Below are positions 1-7,036 of a DNA stretch of 10,371 bases, one piece after another. The notes under the pieces were generated by a model. The model searched no databases. It saw only the letters and a program-made list of their open reading frames with translations, and was not told the DNA's origin. The stretch is from Ruminococcaceae bacterium UBA945 (GTDB taxonomy: Bacteria; Bacillota; Clostridia; Oscillospirales; Acutalibacteraceae). The position numbers and the translations under genes were made by a program. Every line of letters begins with the position of its first letter. Within the stretch, counting starts at the first letter, position 1. The stretch is taken from NCBI GenBank assembly GCA_002293315.1, contig DBCZ01000015.1, positions 1 through 10,371 on the forward strand, in the 5' to 3' direction.

Positions 1-53
1 TCAAGCTCCGCTATTTTTTCAATATGGCTTTCCGCCATTTCGCAAATCTTCAT
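1..53 (-). CDS. Probable GNAT-family N-acetyltransferase, N-terminal fragment (RimI-like?)
   Basis: Only the first 17 codons lie in the window; the rest runs off the left edge. The visible residues, MKICEMAESHIEKIAEL, resemble the opening beta strand and helix 1 of GNAT acetyltransferases such as RimI, which acetylates the N-terminus of ribosomal protein S18; these often begin with a short strand, then a 'D/E-x-x-x-I-x-x-I/L-x-x-L-E' helix. This is inference from a very short stretch; acetyl-CoA binding motifs are not visible. It lies 47 bases downstream of polA on the same strand. ATG at 53 was chosen because a GGA lies 4 bases upstream and a near-consensus promoter ends at 71, which puts the likely transcript start just upstream of this ATG. 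An in-frame TTG at 68 is an alternative if the gene is read from the polA transcript, since AGGAGAGAGG lies 11 bases before it. Confidence 0.45.
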   Translation of the reverse strand, partial: MKICEMAESHIEKIAEL

Positions 54-70
54 ATTTCCGTCAAGCAATA

Positions 71-99
71 ATTATAATGCCTCTCTCCTGTTTGTTCAA
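71..99 (-). promoter_or_regulatory. Candidate sigma-A promoter for the GNAT gene
   Basis: On the minus strand a TTGAAC (99-94) is followed after exactly 17 bases by a perfect TATAAT (76-71). Four of six -35 bases and all six -10 bases match the vegetative consensus. The predicted start near 64 would leave a leader of only about 11 bases before the ATG at 53. The promoter sits immediately after the polA stop codon, so the acetyltransferase may be transcribed independently of polA as well as by read-through. No terminator hairpin is visible between them. Confidence 0.55.
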
Positions 100-100
100 G

Positions 101-2692
101 CTATGCCTTGGCCTCATACCATGTTCTGCCTACGCCCGCGTCGGCTTTCATCGGTACGGCAAGGTTCACCGCACCTTCCATCTCTTCTTTAAGCAGAGCT
201 TTCACAAGCTCTGTCTCATCATCGGGGCATTCGACGATAAGCTCGTCATGCACCTGAAGAATCAGCCTGGCCTTGAGATTTTCGCGTTCAAGACGCTTGC
301 TGACTTTAATCATCGCGATTTTGATTATATCCGCCGCCGCGCCCTGAATCGGCATATTCCGCGCAACTCTCTCTCCGAATGCGCGCATGTTGAAATTAGA
401 GCTCTTGAGCTCTGGGAGATAGCGCCGCCTGCCGAAAATCGTTTCCACATATCCCTTGGCCTTGGCCTCCTCCGCCACCTCTTTCATGTAGGCGTCAACG
501 CCGGAATATTCACGCAGATACTCTTTGATATAATCGCCAGCCTCTTTAACAGAGACGCCGATGTCGGTTGAAAGCGAATATGCGCCAATGCCGTAGACGA
601 TCCCGAAATTCACCGCCTTGGCTTTGCCTCTCATCTCCGGCGTCACCATTTCAATAGGCATGTCAAACACCCTCGCGGCGGTTGAGGTGTGAATATCCCT
701 GCCGTTTTTGAAGTCATCCTGCATATTTTTATCATTCGCAACGCAAGCCAGAATTCTAAGCTCAATCTGCGAATAATCAGCATCGATTAGCTCGCCTTCC
801 TCGGCGACGAAGAACTTGCGCAGCTCTCTGCCTATCGCCGTGCGCACGGGGATATTCTGCATGTTCGGCTCTGTTGAGGAAATTCTGCCGGTTCTCGTCT
901 CAGTCTGGTTGAAGCTCGAGTGTATCCTGCCGTCTTCTGCAATAACTTTCACGAGACCGTCGCAGTAAGTCGATTTCAGCTTCGTGAGCGTGCGGTATTT
1001 CAAGACATCGTCCACCACAGGGTTGATATGCCTCAGGCTGTCAAGCACCTCGGCGTTTGTGGACCACCCCGTTTTCGTCTTCTTCCCGTGCGGGAGGTTC
1101 AGCTTTTCAAACAGCGCCTCGCCGAGCTGCTTCGGCGAATTGATGTTGAACTCATAGCCCACCTGCTCTACCACGGCGCTTTGCAGCGCACTTATCTCCG
1201 CTTCAAGCGTTTTGCCGTAGGCCTCAATTCCCTCTCTGTCAACGCGAAAGCCTATGTTCTCCATCTTCGCCAGAACCGCCGCAAGCGGAATTTCTATGTT
1301 TTCCAGCAGCTCACGCTGCTCGTTTTCATCAATGCTTTGCGAAAGCTTGCTGCAAAGCCCGGGCATAACCGCCGCAATCATATTATCCGCGCCGTCGCAT
1401 TTCGGCACGGTGACGGCATATTCCGCAGCAATCCGCAGGACGTCATATCCGGATGCCGAGGGGTTCAGCAGATATGCCGCGAGGATTGTATCCATCTTCA
1501 CGTTTTCCATCGTCTTCCCGCACAGCTTGTGAGAGATTTTATGCAGCGGCTTTATGTCATGCGTATATTTTTTTATGCCTTTATCCTTGAAAAAAGCCAT
1601 GAGAAAGCTTTCCGTCGGTTCAAATGAGTAAAGCTCGCCGTCAAAGCAGAATATCATTTTTTCAATGCCACAGTTTACAGTGCTGTCAGCGCTATAAACT
1701 GTATGAAAGTAGGCTTCACCTTTATCGTCCGCCATCGCGAGGACTGCCGTCCCCTCCTTAAGGCTGTTTATCTTCACCTCTTCTAAATCGCTTTCACCGC
1801 TCTCGGCCTTTCCCGCGCTTTCCGTACCATACCCGAATTTATCTATGAGCGAGAAAAGCTCCAGCCGCACCATCAGCGCCGCCGCTTTCTGCGGCTCACC
1901 GCCGCCTCTCACATATGCGCCTGTTTCCGTGTCAATCGGCACATCCGTGAAAACCGTGCCGAGGCGTTCGCTGAGAAAGGCATTCTCCCTGGAGTCCAGA
2001 AGCTTCTTACGCGTGCCGTCCTTTATATCAAGCTTATCAATATTTTCATATATATTCTTTAGGCTGCCAAAGCTTTGGATAAGCTCCTTGGCGCCCTTTT
2101 CGCCTATGCCCGCCACGCCGGGGATATTATCAGAGGCATCCCCCTGAATGGCCTTGATGTCGATGAGCTGCTTGGGCGAAACACCGTATTCCTCTTTAAT
2201 CTGCGCCTCATCATAGACCGTCACCTGCGCCTGTCCGAATTTCGTGCTTAAAAGCCTCACGGTGGTCTTATCCGAGACAAGCTGAAGGCTGTCTCTGTCT
2301 CCTGTGGCAATCAGGCAGGTGTCTCCGCTTGCCTCACACGCCTTTGCAAGCGTGCCGAGAATATCATCTGCCTCATAGCCCTCGCACGTGGTGATTTTAT
2401 ATCCCATATCGTCGAGAAGCTCTTTCAGCACAGGCATTTGCTGCGCGAGCTCTTCCGGCATACCCTTGCGCTTCGCCTTGTATCCGGCGTATTCTTTATG
2501 GCGGAACGTGGGCGCTTTGAGGTCAAAGGCTATTGCCACGGCATCCGGCATTGTCTCATCAAGCATTTTTTTGAACATCGTGAGAAAGCCGTAAATGCCG
2601 TTCGTGAATTCGCCGCTCTTAGTGGAGAGCAGCTTTATGCCGTAAAAAGCCCTGTTTAGTATGCTGTTTCCGTCGAGTACCAAAAGCTTCAT
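101..2692 (-). CDS. polA: DNA polymerase I
   Basis: Family A DNA polymerase, 863 residues, full length for bacterial PolA. It fills gaps and removes RNA primers and damaged DNA in the cytoplasm. The 5'-3' exonuclease (FEN-like) domain spans about residues 1-290: D7 in LVLDGNS, YEADDILG at 106-113, TGDRDS at 130-135 and the helix-hairpin-helix GDASDNIPG at 184-192. Residues about 300-480 occupy the place of the 3'-5' exonuclease, but the DxE of Exo I and the YxxxD of Exo III are not seen, so proofreading is probably absent, as in several Gram-positive PolA proteins. The polymerase domain follows: motif A DADYSQIELR at 637-646, O-helix R688, K692, F696 and Y700, and motif C QVHDE at 813-817. 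F696 aligns with E. coli F762 and Y700 with Y766. The ATG at 2692 overlaps the dusB stop as ATGA, which suggests translational coupling. The protein ends in an intact C-terminus. Confidence 0.98.
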   Translation of the reverse strand: MKLLVLDGNSILNRAFYGIKLLSTKSGEFTNGIYGFLTMFKKMLDETMPDAVAIAFDLKAPTFRHKEYAGYKAKRKGMPEELAQQMPVLKELLDDMGYKITTCEGYEADDILGTLAKACEASGDTCLIATGDRDSLQLVSDKTTVRLLSTKFGQAQVTVYDEAQIKEEYGVSPKQLIDIKAIQGDASDNIPGVAGIGEKGAKELIQSFGSLKNIYENIDKLDIKDGTRKKLLDSRENAFLSERLGTVFTDVPIDTETGAYVRGGGEPQKAAALMVRLELFSLIDKFGYGTESAGKAESGESDLEEVKINSLKEGTAVLAMADDKGEAYFHTVYSADSTVNCGIEKMIFCFDGELYSFEPTESFLMAFFKDKGIKKYTHDIKPLHKISHKLCGKTMENVKMDTILAAYLLNPSASGYDVLRIAAEYAVTVPKCDGADNMIAAVMPGLCSKLSQSIDENEQRELLENIEIPLAAVLAKMENIGFRVDREGIEAYGKTLEAEISALQSAVVEQVGYEFNINSPKQLGEALFEKLNLPHGKKTKTGWSTNAEVLDSLRHINPVVDDVLKYRTLTKLKSTYCDGLVKVIAEDGRIHSSFNQTETRTGRISSTEPNMQNIPVRTAIGRELRKFFVAEEGELIDADYSQIELRILACVANDKNMQDDFKNGRDIHTSTAARVFDMPIEMVTPEMRGKAKAVNFGIVYGIGAYSLSTDIGVSVKEAGDYIKEYLREYSGVDAYMKEVAEEAKAKGYVETIFGRRRYLPELKSSNFNMRAFGERVARNMPIQGAAADIIKIAMIKVSKRLERENLKARLILQVHDELIVECPDDETELVKALLKEEMEGAVNLAVPMKADAGVGRTWYEAKA

Positions 2693-3690
2693 TGCAAATC
2701 TCCTTCTTCAAAGTCCGTGGCATAAAAGTTCGCGGCATAAACGTCACGCAGCAGAATGTCTAAATCACCGAGCTTGCTCAGCTCCCCTGCCCGCCTGCGG
2801 AAATCCGCCGCGCCGCGCAGACCGCGGAAATACCACGCCACGTGCTTTCTTGCCTCTCGCATACCTCTGTTTTCGCCCTTTCGCGCGCATAGCATATCCA
2901 TATGCCGCTTTATCACGACGATTCTCTCAGATATAGCCGGCGGCGGGAGAATCGTGCAGCTTTCGGTGAGATACGCGCTTATTTCTCTGAATATCCACGG
3001 GTTTCCGAGCGCCGCTCTGCCTACCATCACCATGTCGCAGCCGGTCCTGTCAAGCATAAGGCACGCGCTCTGTGCATCTGTTACATCCCCGTTTCCTATA
3101 ACGGGAACTGACACGGCGCTCTTAACCGCCTTGATGATTTCCCAATCGGCCTTGCCCGAATACATCTGTGTTTTCGTCCTGCCGTGCACTGTTATCGCCG
3201 CCGCGCCCGCGTCTTCGCAGATTCGCGCGATTTCCACGGCATTTATACTGTCGCTGTCCCAGCCGGCCCTTATTTTCACGGTAATAGGCACGCTCACGGC
3301 TTCGCTGACAGCGTTTACAATCTCGCCGCAAACCTCCGGCCTCTTCATCAGTGCCGCGCCGCTGTTGTTTCCCGCGATTTTCGGCACCGGGCAGCCCATG
3401 TTTATGTCTATCGCATCAGGATTATTCACCATGAGCTTCCTCGCCGCAGCAGCCATCACAGAGGGGTCGTCTCCGAAGATTTGTATCGCTGTCGGGCGAG
3501 AGGCGTCTTCAAGCGCAGCGATGTCCATGCTTTTCCTGTCGCCGAACTGCATTGCCTTGGCGCTGACCATCTCGGTCACGCAGAGGCTTGCACCCATGCC
3601 CATGCAAATATGCCTGTAGGCAAGGTCCGTCACGCCCGCCATCGGCGCGAGGACCGCCTTGCCCCTTATCTCTATATCGCCAATTTTCAT
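2689..3690 (-). CDS. dusB: tRNA-dihydrouridine synthase, DusB type
   Basis: FMN-dependent enzyme of 333 residues that reduces specific uridines in the tRNA D-loop to dihydrouridine using NAD(P)H. The TIM barrel carries the family motifs in order: LAPMAGVTD at 14-22, QIFGDDP at 70-76, DINMGCP at 95-101 with catalytic cysteine C100, VKIRAGW at 138-144 with K139, ITVHGRT at 166-172 with H169, GNGDV at 199-203 and VGRAALGNPW at 223-232 (FMN phosphate binding). The C-terminal helical tRNA-binding domain includes the DusB-like REARKHVAWYFRGLRG near 278-293. Length fits DusB (about 320-335). The start at 3690 is supported by GGAG six bases upstream. It lies 46 bases after yfbR with its own extended -10 promoter, and its stop overlaps the polA start. 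The DusB subgroup assignment is by motif resemblance; the exact uridine position modified cannot be read from the sequence. Confidence 0.95.
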   Translation of the reverse strand: MKIGDIEIRGKAVLAPMAGVTDLAYRHICMGMGASLCVTEMVSAKAMQFGDRKSMDIAALEDASRPTAIQIFGDDPSVMAAAARKLMVNNPDAIDINMGCPVPKIAGNNSGAALMKRPEVCGEIVNAVSEAVSVPITVKIRAGWDSDSINAVEIARICEDAGAAAITVHGRTKTQMYSGKADWEIIKAVKSAVSVPVIGNGDVTDAQSACLMLDRTGCDMVMVGRAALGNPWIFREISAYLTESCTILPPPAISERIVVIKRHMDMLCARKGENRGMREARKHVAWYFRGLRGAADFRRRAGELSKLGDLDILLRDVYAANFYATDFEEGDLQ

Positions 3691-3721
3691 CTGTTCTCCG
3701 TCGGTAAGCTTTGATTTATCA

Positions 3722-3730
3722 AGTATACCA
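3722..3730 (-). promoter_or_regulatory. Extended -10 promoter for dusB-polA
   Basis: In the 46-base gap between yfbR and dusB the minus strand reads TGG followed by TATACT (3730-3722), an extended -10 (TGn-TATAAT type). No good -35 is found at 16-18 bases; the sequence there is the end of yfbR. The predicted start near 3715 leaves a leader of about 25 bases with GGAG before the dusB ATG. No hairpin terminator follows yfbR, so read-through from the yfbR promoter is also likely. Confidence 0.5.
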
Positions 3731-3736
3731 TAAATC

Positions 3737-4321
3737 TCAGTTTAATTCATCCAAGGTCAAGGTATACGCGGGCAAAAGCTCGTCTATGAAAACCTGCGCC
3801 TCTTCGACGCTCAGCTCGCCTATTTGCCTTCTCAGACTTTTCTCCGCCTGCAAAAATTCGGTGTTGCCGCTCTTCTTCTCCTCAATGCACTTTATCAGCG
3901 CCGAGATTTTATCCGCCGCCTTAACGAGGGGCTTCAGGCTTTCGTCTCCCGCCTTGCTTTCATTCAGGATTTCGCTGTAATCCTCCCTCAAATCCTCGGG
4001 CAGCATTGATAAAAGGCGATTCACCGCGATATTTTCCACCTCGCCGTACGCCTCTCTGATGCTCTGTGAATGATATTTCACAGGCGTGGGGAGGTCGCCG
4101 GTGATAATCTCCGGCGCGTCATGAAAAATTGCCAGAACCGTCGCCCGGTTCTCATCATAGCGCTTTGAAAGCCGCCTGTTGCCGATGAGCGCAAGGCAAT
4201 GTGCTATCATCGCGGTTTCAAGGCTGTGCTCGCTGATGTTCTCGCCTCGGGTGTTTCTCATCAAGCCCCATCTGTTTATGTATTTCATGCGCGAAAGCAT
4301 CGCGAAAAAAGCGTATGTCAT
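3737..4321 (-). CDS. yfbR: YfbR-like HD-domain 5'-deoxynucleotidase
   Basis: HD-domain phosphohydrolase of 194 residues, close in length to E. coli YfbR (199), which removes the 5' phosphate from deoxyribonucleoside monophosphates in a metal-dependent reaction in the cytoplasm and helps control dNMP pools. Visible metal ligands are H32 (SEHS), H67-D68 (FHDAPE) and D137 (AADK); E71 and D76 complete the active-site set, and the substrate-side pair R17-W18 (INRW) and the block GDLPTPVKY at 75-83 are also present. These positions are offset by one from E. coli YfbR, an unusually clean match. The start is taken at ATG 4321, preceded by GAGGAG at good spacing. A longer in-frame opening from TTG 4378 is rejected because that TTG is part of the -35 element and the -10 lies inside the extension. 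It is the first gene of the yfbR-dusB-polA set. Confidence 0.93.
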   Translation of the reverse strand: MTYAFFAMLSRMKYINRWGLMRNTRGENISEHSLETAMIAHCLALIGNRRLSKRYDENRATVLAIFHDAPEIITGDLPTPVKYHSQSIREAYGEVENIAVNRLLSMLPEDLREDYSEILNESKAGDESLKPLVKAADKISALIKCIEEKKSGNTEFLQAEKSLRRQIGELSVEEAQVFIDELLPAYTLTLDELN

Positions 4322-4349
4322 ACTCTTCTCCTCATATTTCTTTTTATCT

Positions 4350-4378
4350 ATTATAGAGGCACGCCTCTCCTTTTTCAA
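4350..4378 (-). promoter_or_regulatory. Sigma-A promoter for yfbR, with inverted repeat in the spacer
   Basis: On the minus strand TTGAAA (4378-4373), a 17-base spacer and a perfect TATAAT (4355-4350) form a near-consensus promoter. The predicted start near 4343 gives a leader of about 22 bases carrying GAGGAG before the ATG at 4321. Inside the spacer lies GAGGC-GT-GCCTC (4367-4356), a 5-base inverted repeat placed where a repressor could block RNA polymerase. The operator role is inference; 5-base arms can occur by chance. Confidence 0.75.
4356..4367. repeat. Short inverted repeat GAGGC-n2-GCCTC in yfbR promoter spacer
   Basis: Perfect 5-base arms separated by two bases, lying wholly between the -35 and -10 of the yfbR promoter. 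It could be a half of an operator or a small hairpin in DNA, but it is upstream of the predicted transcript start and so would not be a terminator or RNA leader of yfbR. No second copy was noticed elsewhere in the window. Confidence 0.4.
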
Positions 4379-4417
4379 TTAAAAATGAAATAAAGCCTTT
4401 AATATGTATGCGTTTTG

Positions 4418-4426
4418 TGCTATACT
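4418..4426 (+). promoter_or_regulatory. Extended -10 promoter for yfhO-GT2-ychF
   Basis: TGC followed by TATACT (4418-4426) is an extended -10 element. The -35 position (about 4398-4403) reads TTTAAT, a weak match. The predicted start near 4433 gives a leader of about 32 bases. This promoter is divergent from that of yfbR; their upstream edges are only about 20 bases apart, so a single bound regulator could affect both. The -10 sequence TGn-TATACT is the same type as that before dusB. Confidence 0.55.
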
Positions 4427-4450
4427 TTGTAATTGATAAATTCATGTTTA

Positions 4451-4457
4451 AGGGGGG
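4451..4457 (+). promoter_or_regulatory. Ribosome binding site of yfhO with six-G tract
   Basis: AGGGGGG ends seven bases before the ATG at 4465. It can pair with the 16S rRNA 3' end as a GGGG/GGAG-type Shine-Dalgarno, but the run of six Gs is unlike the AGGAGG-type sites before GT2 and yfbR. It fixes the start of the YfhO protein at 4465. Confidence 0.65.
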
Positions 4458-4464
4458 ATAGAAA

Positions 4465-7026
4465 ATGGCGGATTCGCTTAGAAAATCAGGCGGCATAAGG
4501 GGCAATTTCTACCTCAAGACCTTCTTCCTCGCGCTCTTGTGTTCATTTATCGTTTTTATCCCGTTTATAGTCATCGACGGCGGACGCTTCCTCTATTACG
4601 GCGACTTCAACGTGCAGGAAATCCCTTTTTATCAGCTGGCGCACAGAGCCGTGCGCGAGGGCAGCTTCGCATGGAATCAGTATACCGACCTCGGCGCGAA
4701 TTTCATCGGCTCTTATTCCTTTTATCTTCTTGGCAGCCCGTTTTTCTGGCTGACTATCCCGTTCCCGAATGAGTGGATAGAATTCTTAATCGGCCCGCTG
4801 TTCATGCTGAAATTCGCTTTTTCGGCGCTTGCGGGCTATGTTTACCTTCACAGATATGTAAAAAACAAGAACTTTGCCGTGCTCGGAAGCCTTCTCTATG
4901 CTTTCTCCGGCTTTTCGATTTTCAACGTCTTCTTCTTCCACTTCCATGAGGCGATGATTTTCTTCCCTCTCATGCTCGCCGCGCTGGACGAATACATGTA
5001 TAAGCGCAAGAGAGGGCTGTTCGCGCTTGCCGTTGCCGCATGCTGCATAGTGAATTATTACTTCTTCATCGGCATGGCGATTTTCGCGCTCATCTATTTC
5101 TTCCTGCGGCTTCTCATGAAAAGCTGGAGGATTTCTCTCAAGGATACGCTTCTGCTGCTTTTAGAATCCGTTCTGGGTGTTGGCATGGCCAGCTTCCTCT
5201 TTGTGCCGTCTATCATGGCGATTATACAAAACAACCGCACCACCGAAGTGTTAAACGGCTGGAACGCCGTCGTATACTCAAGCCCGCAGAAATATATGAA
5301 TATCCTCGAGGCCTTCTTCTTCCCGCCGGATTTGCCGGCCCGCCCGAACTTCACCCCCGATGCAGGCGGGAAATGGTCTTCGCTTGCGGCGTGGCTGCCC
5401 TTCTTCAGTATGAGCGGCGTCATCGGCTGGATGAGGATAAGGCGTAAGCATTGGCTGAAAGCGATGATTTACGTGCTGATAGTCATCGCCTGCGTGCCGA
5501 TTCTTAATTCCGTCTTTCAGCTTTTCAATTCGCAGTATTATGCCCGCTGGCTTTATATGTTCGTGCTTCTGATGTGCCTCGCGACGATTATGGCGCTTGA
5601 ATATGAGGCGGTCAAGTGGAAATCCTCTATCCGGGCAACTGTCATAATTACCGCGGCTGTAACTGTGCTTATCGGCTTTATGCCTAAAATTTCCACGTCC
5701 GAGGTGAACAGAGTTGAAACAAGCGAGGTAACGTTCGGCCTCATGACCTATCCCACGCGCTTTTGGTCTTATGTTGCGCTGGCTTTTCTCTCGCTGGCTT
5801 TTCTCGTCTATGCCTTCCAGTTTTTCCGGCGGCGCGGCGGAAAGTTTTTCTCAAGGCGGCTCCTTACCTTCGCCTGCATGCTCAGCGTGCTTTCGTCCGT
5901 GTTCGTCATTGCGCTGGGGAAAACAGAGGCCGCATGGCCGGCCGACCACTTCATTCCGTATATCCTCAACCGTGGCGCGGATATTAACCTGCCCGATGTG
6001 CGGGAAGACGGCGTGAGGGTTGACGCATATGAATCGACGGATAATCTGGGCATGTTCTGGGAAATGCAGACCATGAACGCGTTCCACAGCATAGTGCCCG
6101 CTTCCATAATGGATTTCTATCAAACCCTGGGCACCGAAAGAAGTGTGGCTTCAAGAATACCCACCTCCTTTTACGCGGTGCGCGGGCTTCTTTCGGTGAA
6201 GTGGCTGTTCGATGATTCCGCTGACGAAGATGAATTCACTGACGGCGAGACGGAAGAAGCGCAGATGCCGGGCTGGCTTTATAATTCAAACGCAAACGGC
6301 TATGACATCTGGGAGAACGAGTACTATATCCCCATGGGCTTCAGCTATGATTATTATGTGCCTCTCTCAAAATACAGGCAGCAGAGCCAGGAGAAGCTGC
6401 AGCTCGTTCCGTTGAGAGCCGTTGTGGTAGATGATGACAGCATTGAAGAGGTTGCGGAAGTGCTCGAATTCTTGCCGTCGGATAAAGAGGACTTTGACGA
6501 AGCGGGTTACCTTCAAGATTGCATCGACAGAGCCGCAGTTACCTGTGACACCTTTAACTACACAGGCGCCGGCTTCACGGCCTCGATAAACACTGCAAAG
6601 GAGCGCCTTGTGTTCTTCAGCGTACCTTATGACGACGGCTGGAGTGCCACGGTGAACGGCGAACGCGCAAATATAATAAAATCAAATGTGGGCTTTATGT
6701 CCGTCATTGTTCCGCAAGGTGAAGAGGTGCTTATAGATTTCAGATACCGCGCGCCCGGGTTCTTTATGGGCGGGCTCATCTCCATATCATCTCTGATAGC
6801 TTTTGCGGCATATCTGTATTTTTCCAAAATTGCGAAGCGGCGTGTCCTGAAAAAAACCGAAAAGCTTCTGCAGGTGCGGCCCTTCTCCCATTACGAGGAT
6901 AAAACCGGCGCACGCTTCACAAAAAGGCAAAGCATGATTCCGCGCGAGTTCGCCGCTGCGCCGCTTGAGGACATTGCAAGCCCCGAAAGTATAGCCGAGA
7001 ATCTGCCTGATGAGAAAGACGAATAA
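4465..7026 (+). CDS. YfhO-family polytopic membrane protein, putative GT-C glycosyltransferase
   Basis: Membrane protein of 853 residues of the YfhO family. Characterised relatives in Bacillus and Listeria act with a CsbB-like GT2 to add sugars to lipoteichoic acid outside the cell; YfhO is thought to be the GT-C enzyme that moves the sugar from undecaprenyl phosphate to the acceptor. A first membrane helix lies at about 17-37, followed by the external loop FLYYGDFNVQEIPFY at 42-56, whose D47 is a candidate catalytic acid as in GT-C folds, and NQYTDLGANF at 71-80. Many further hydrophobic segments follow to about residue 485 (for example 185-215, 228-253, 333-350, 361-378, 390-406, 435-452, 466-485). 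Residues about 490-765 form a large soluble, presumably external domain ending in the family's beta-rich segment with PYDDGWSATVNG at 721-732. A last helix spans about 766-787 and a charged cytoplasmic tail of about 65 residues follows. Acceptor and sugar are unknown. The GT2 gene starts 10 bases downstream. Confidence 0.88.
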   Translation: MADSLRKSGGIRGNFYLKTFFLALLCSFIVFIPFIVIDGGRFLYYGDFNVQEIPFYQLAHRAVREGSFAWNQYTDLGANFIGSYSFYLLGSPFFWLTIPFPNEWIEFLIGPLFMLKFAFSALAGYVYLHRYVKNKNFAVLGSLLYAFSGFSIFNVFFFHFHEAMIFFPLMLAALDEYMYKRKRGLFALAVAACCIVNYYFFIGMAIFALIYFFLRLLMKSWRISLKDTLLLLLESVLGVGMASFLFVPSIMAIIQNNRTTEVLNGWNAVVYSSPQKYMNILEAFFFPPDLPARPNFTPDAGGKWSSLAAWLPFFSMSGVIGWMRIRRKHWLKAMIYVLIVIACVPILNSVFQLFNSQYYARWLYMFVLLMCLATIMALEYEAVKWKSSIRATVIITAAVTVLIGFMPKISTSEVNRVETSEVTFGLMTYPTRFWSYVALAFLSLAFLVYAFQFFRRRGGKFFSRRLLTFACMLSVLSSVFVIALGKTEAAWPADHFIPYILNRGADINLPDVREDGVRVDAYESTDNLGMFWEMQTMNAFHSIVPASIMDFYQTLGTERSVASRIPTSFYAVRGLLSVKWLFDDSADEDEFTDGETEEAQMPGWLYNSNANGYDIWENEYYIPMGFSYDYYVPLSKYRQQSQEKLQLVPLRAVVVDDDSIEEVAEVLEFLPSDKEDFDEAGYLQDCIDRAAVTCDTFNYTGAGFTASINTAKERLVFFSVPYDDGWSATVNGERANIIKSNVGFMSVIVPQGEEVLIDFRYRAPGFFMGGLISISSLIAFAAYLYFSKIAKRRVLKKTEKLLQVRPFSHYEDKTGARFTKRQSMIPREFAAAPLEDIASPESIAENLPDEKDE

Positions 7027-7036
7027 GGAGGACGCC

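Noticed and set aside
77..571. Plus-strand open frame (164 codons) near the left edge
   Set aside because: Lies opposite the polymerase domain of polA, including motif C and the O-helix region; no independent signals.
920..1627. Plus-strand open frame (235 codons) opposite polA
   Set aside because: Antisense shadow of polA with Arg/His/Phe-rich composition and no recognisable domain.
2756..3619. Long plus-strand open frame (287 codons) opposite dusB
   Set aside because: It is wholly antisense to a clear dusB gene; its translation is rich in Ser, Ala, Ile and Pro as expected from the reverse complement of that frame, has no family motif, and no Shine-Dalgarno or promoter was seen for it.
4379..4417. 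AT-rich stretch upstream of yfhO considered as riboswitch or small RNA
   Set aside because: Too short and without any stem; it lies upstream of the predicted transcript start and only holds the -35 regions.
7010..7036. Upstream in-frame ATG for the GT2 gene
   Set aside because: It would overlap yfhO and lacks a Shine-Dalgarno, whereas ATG 7037 has AAGGAGG at ideal spacing and starts the conserved strand.
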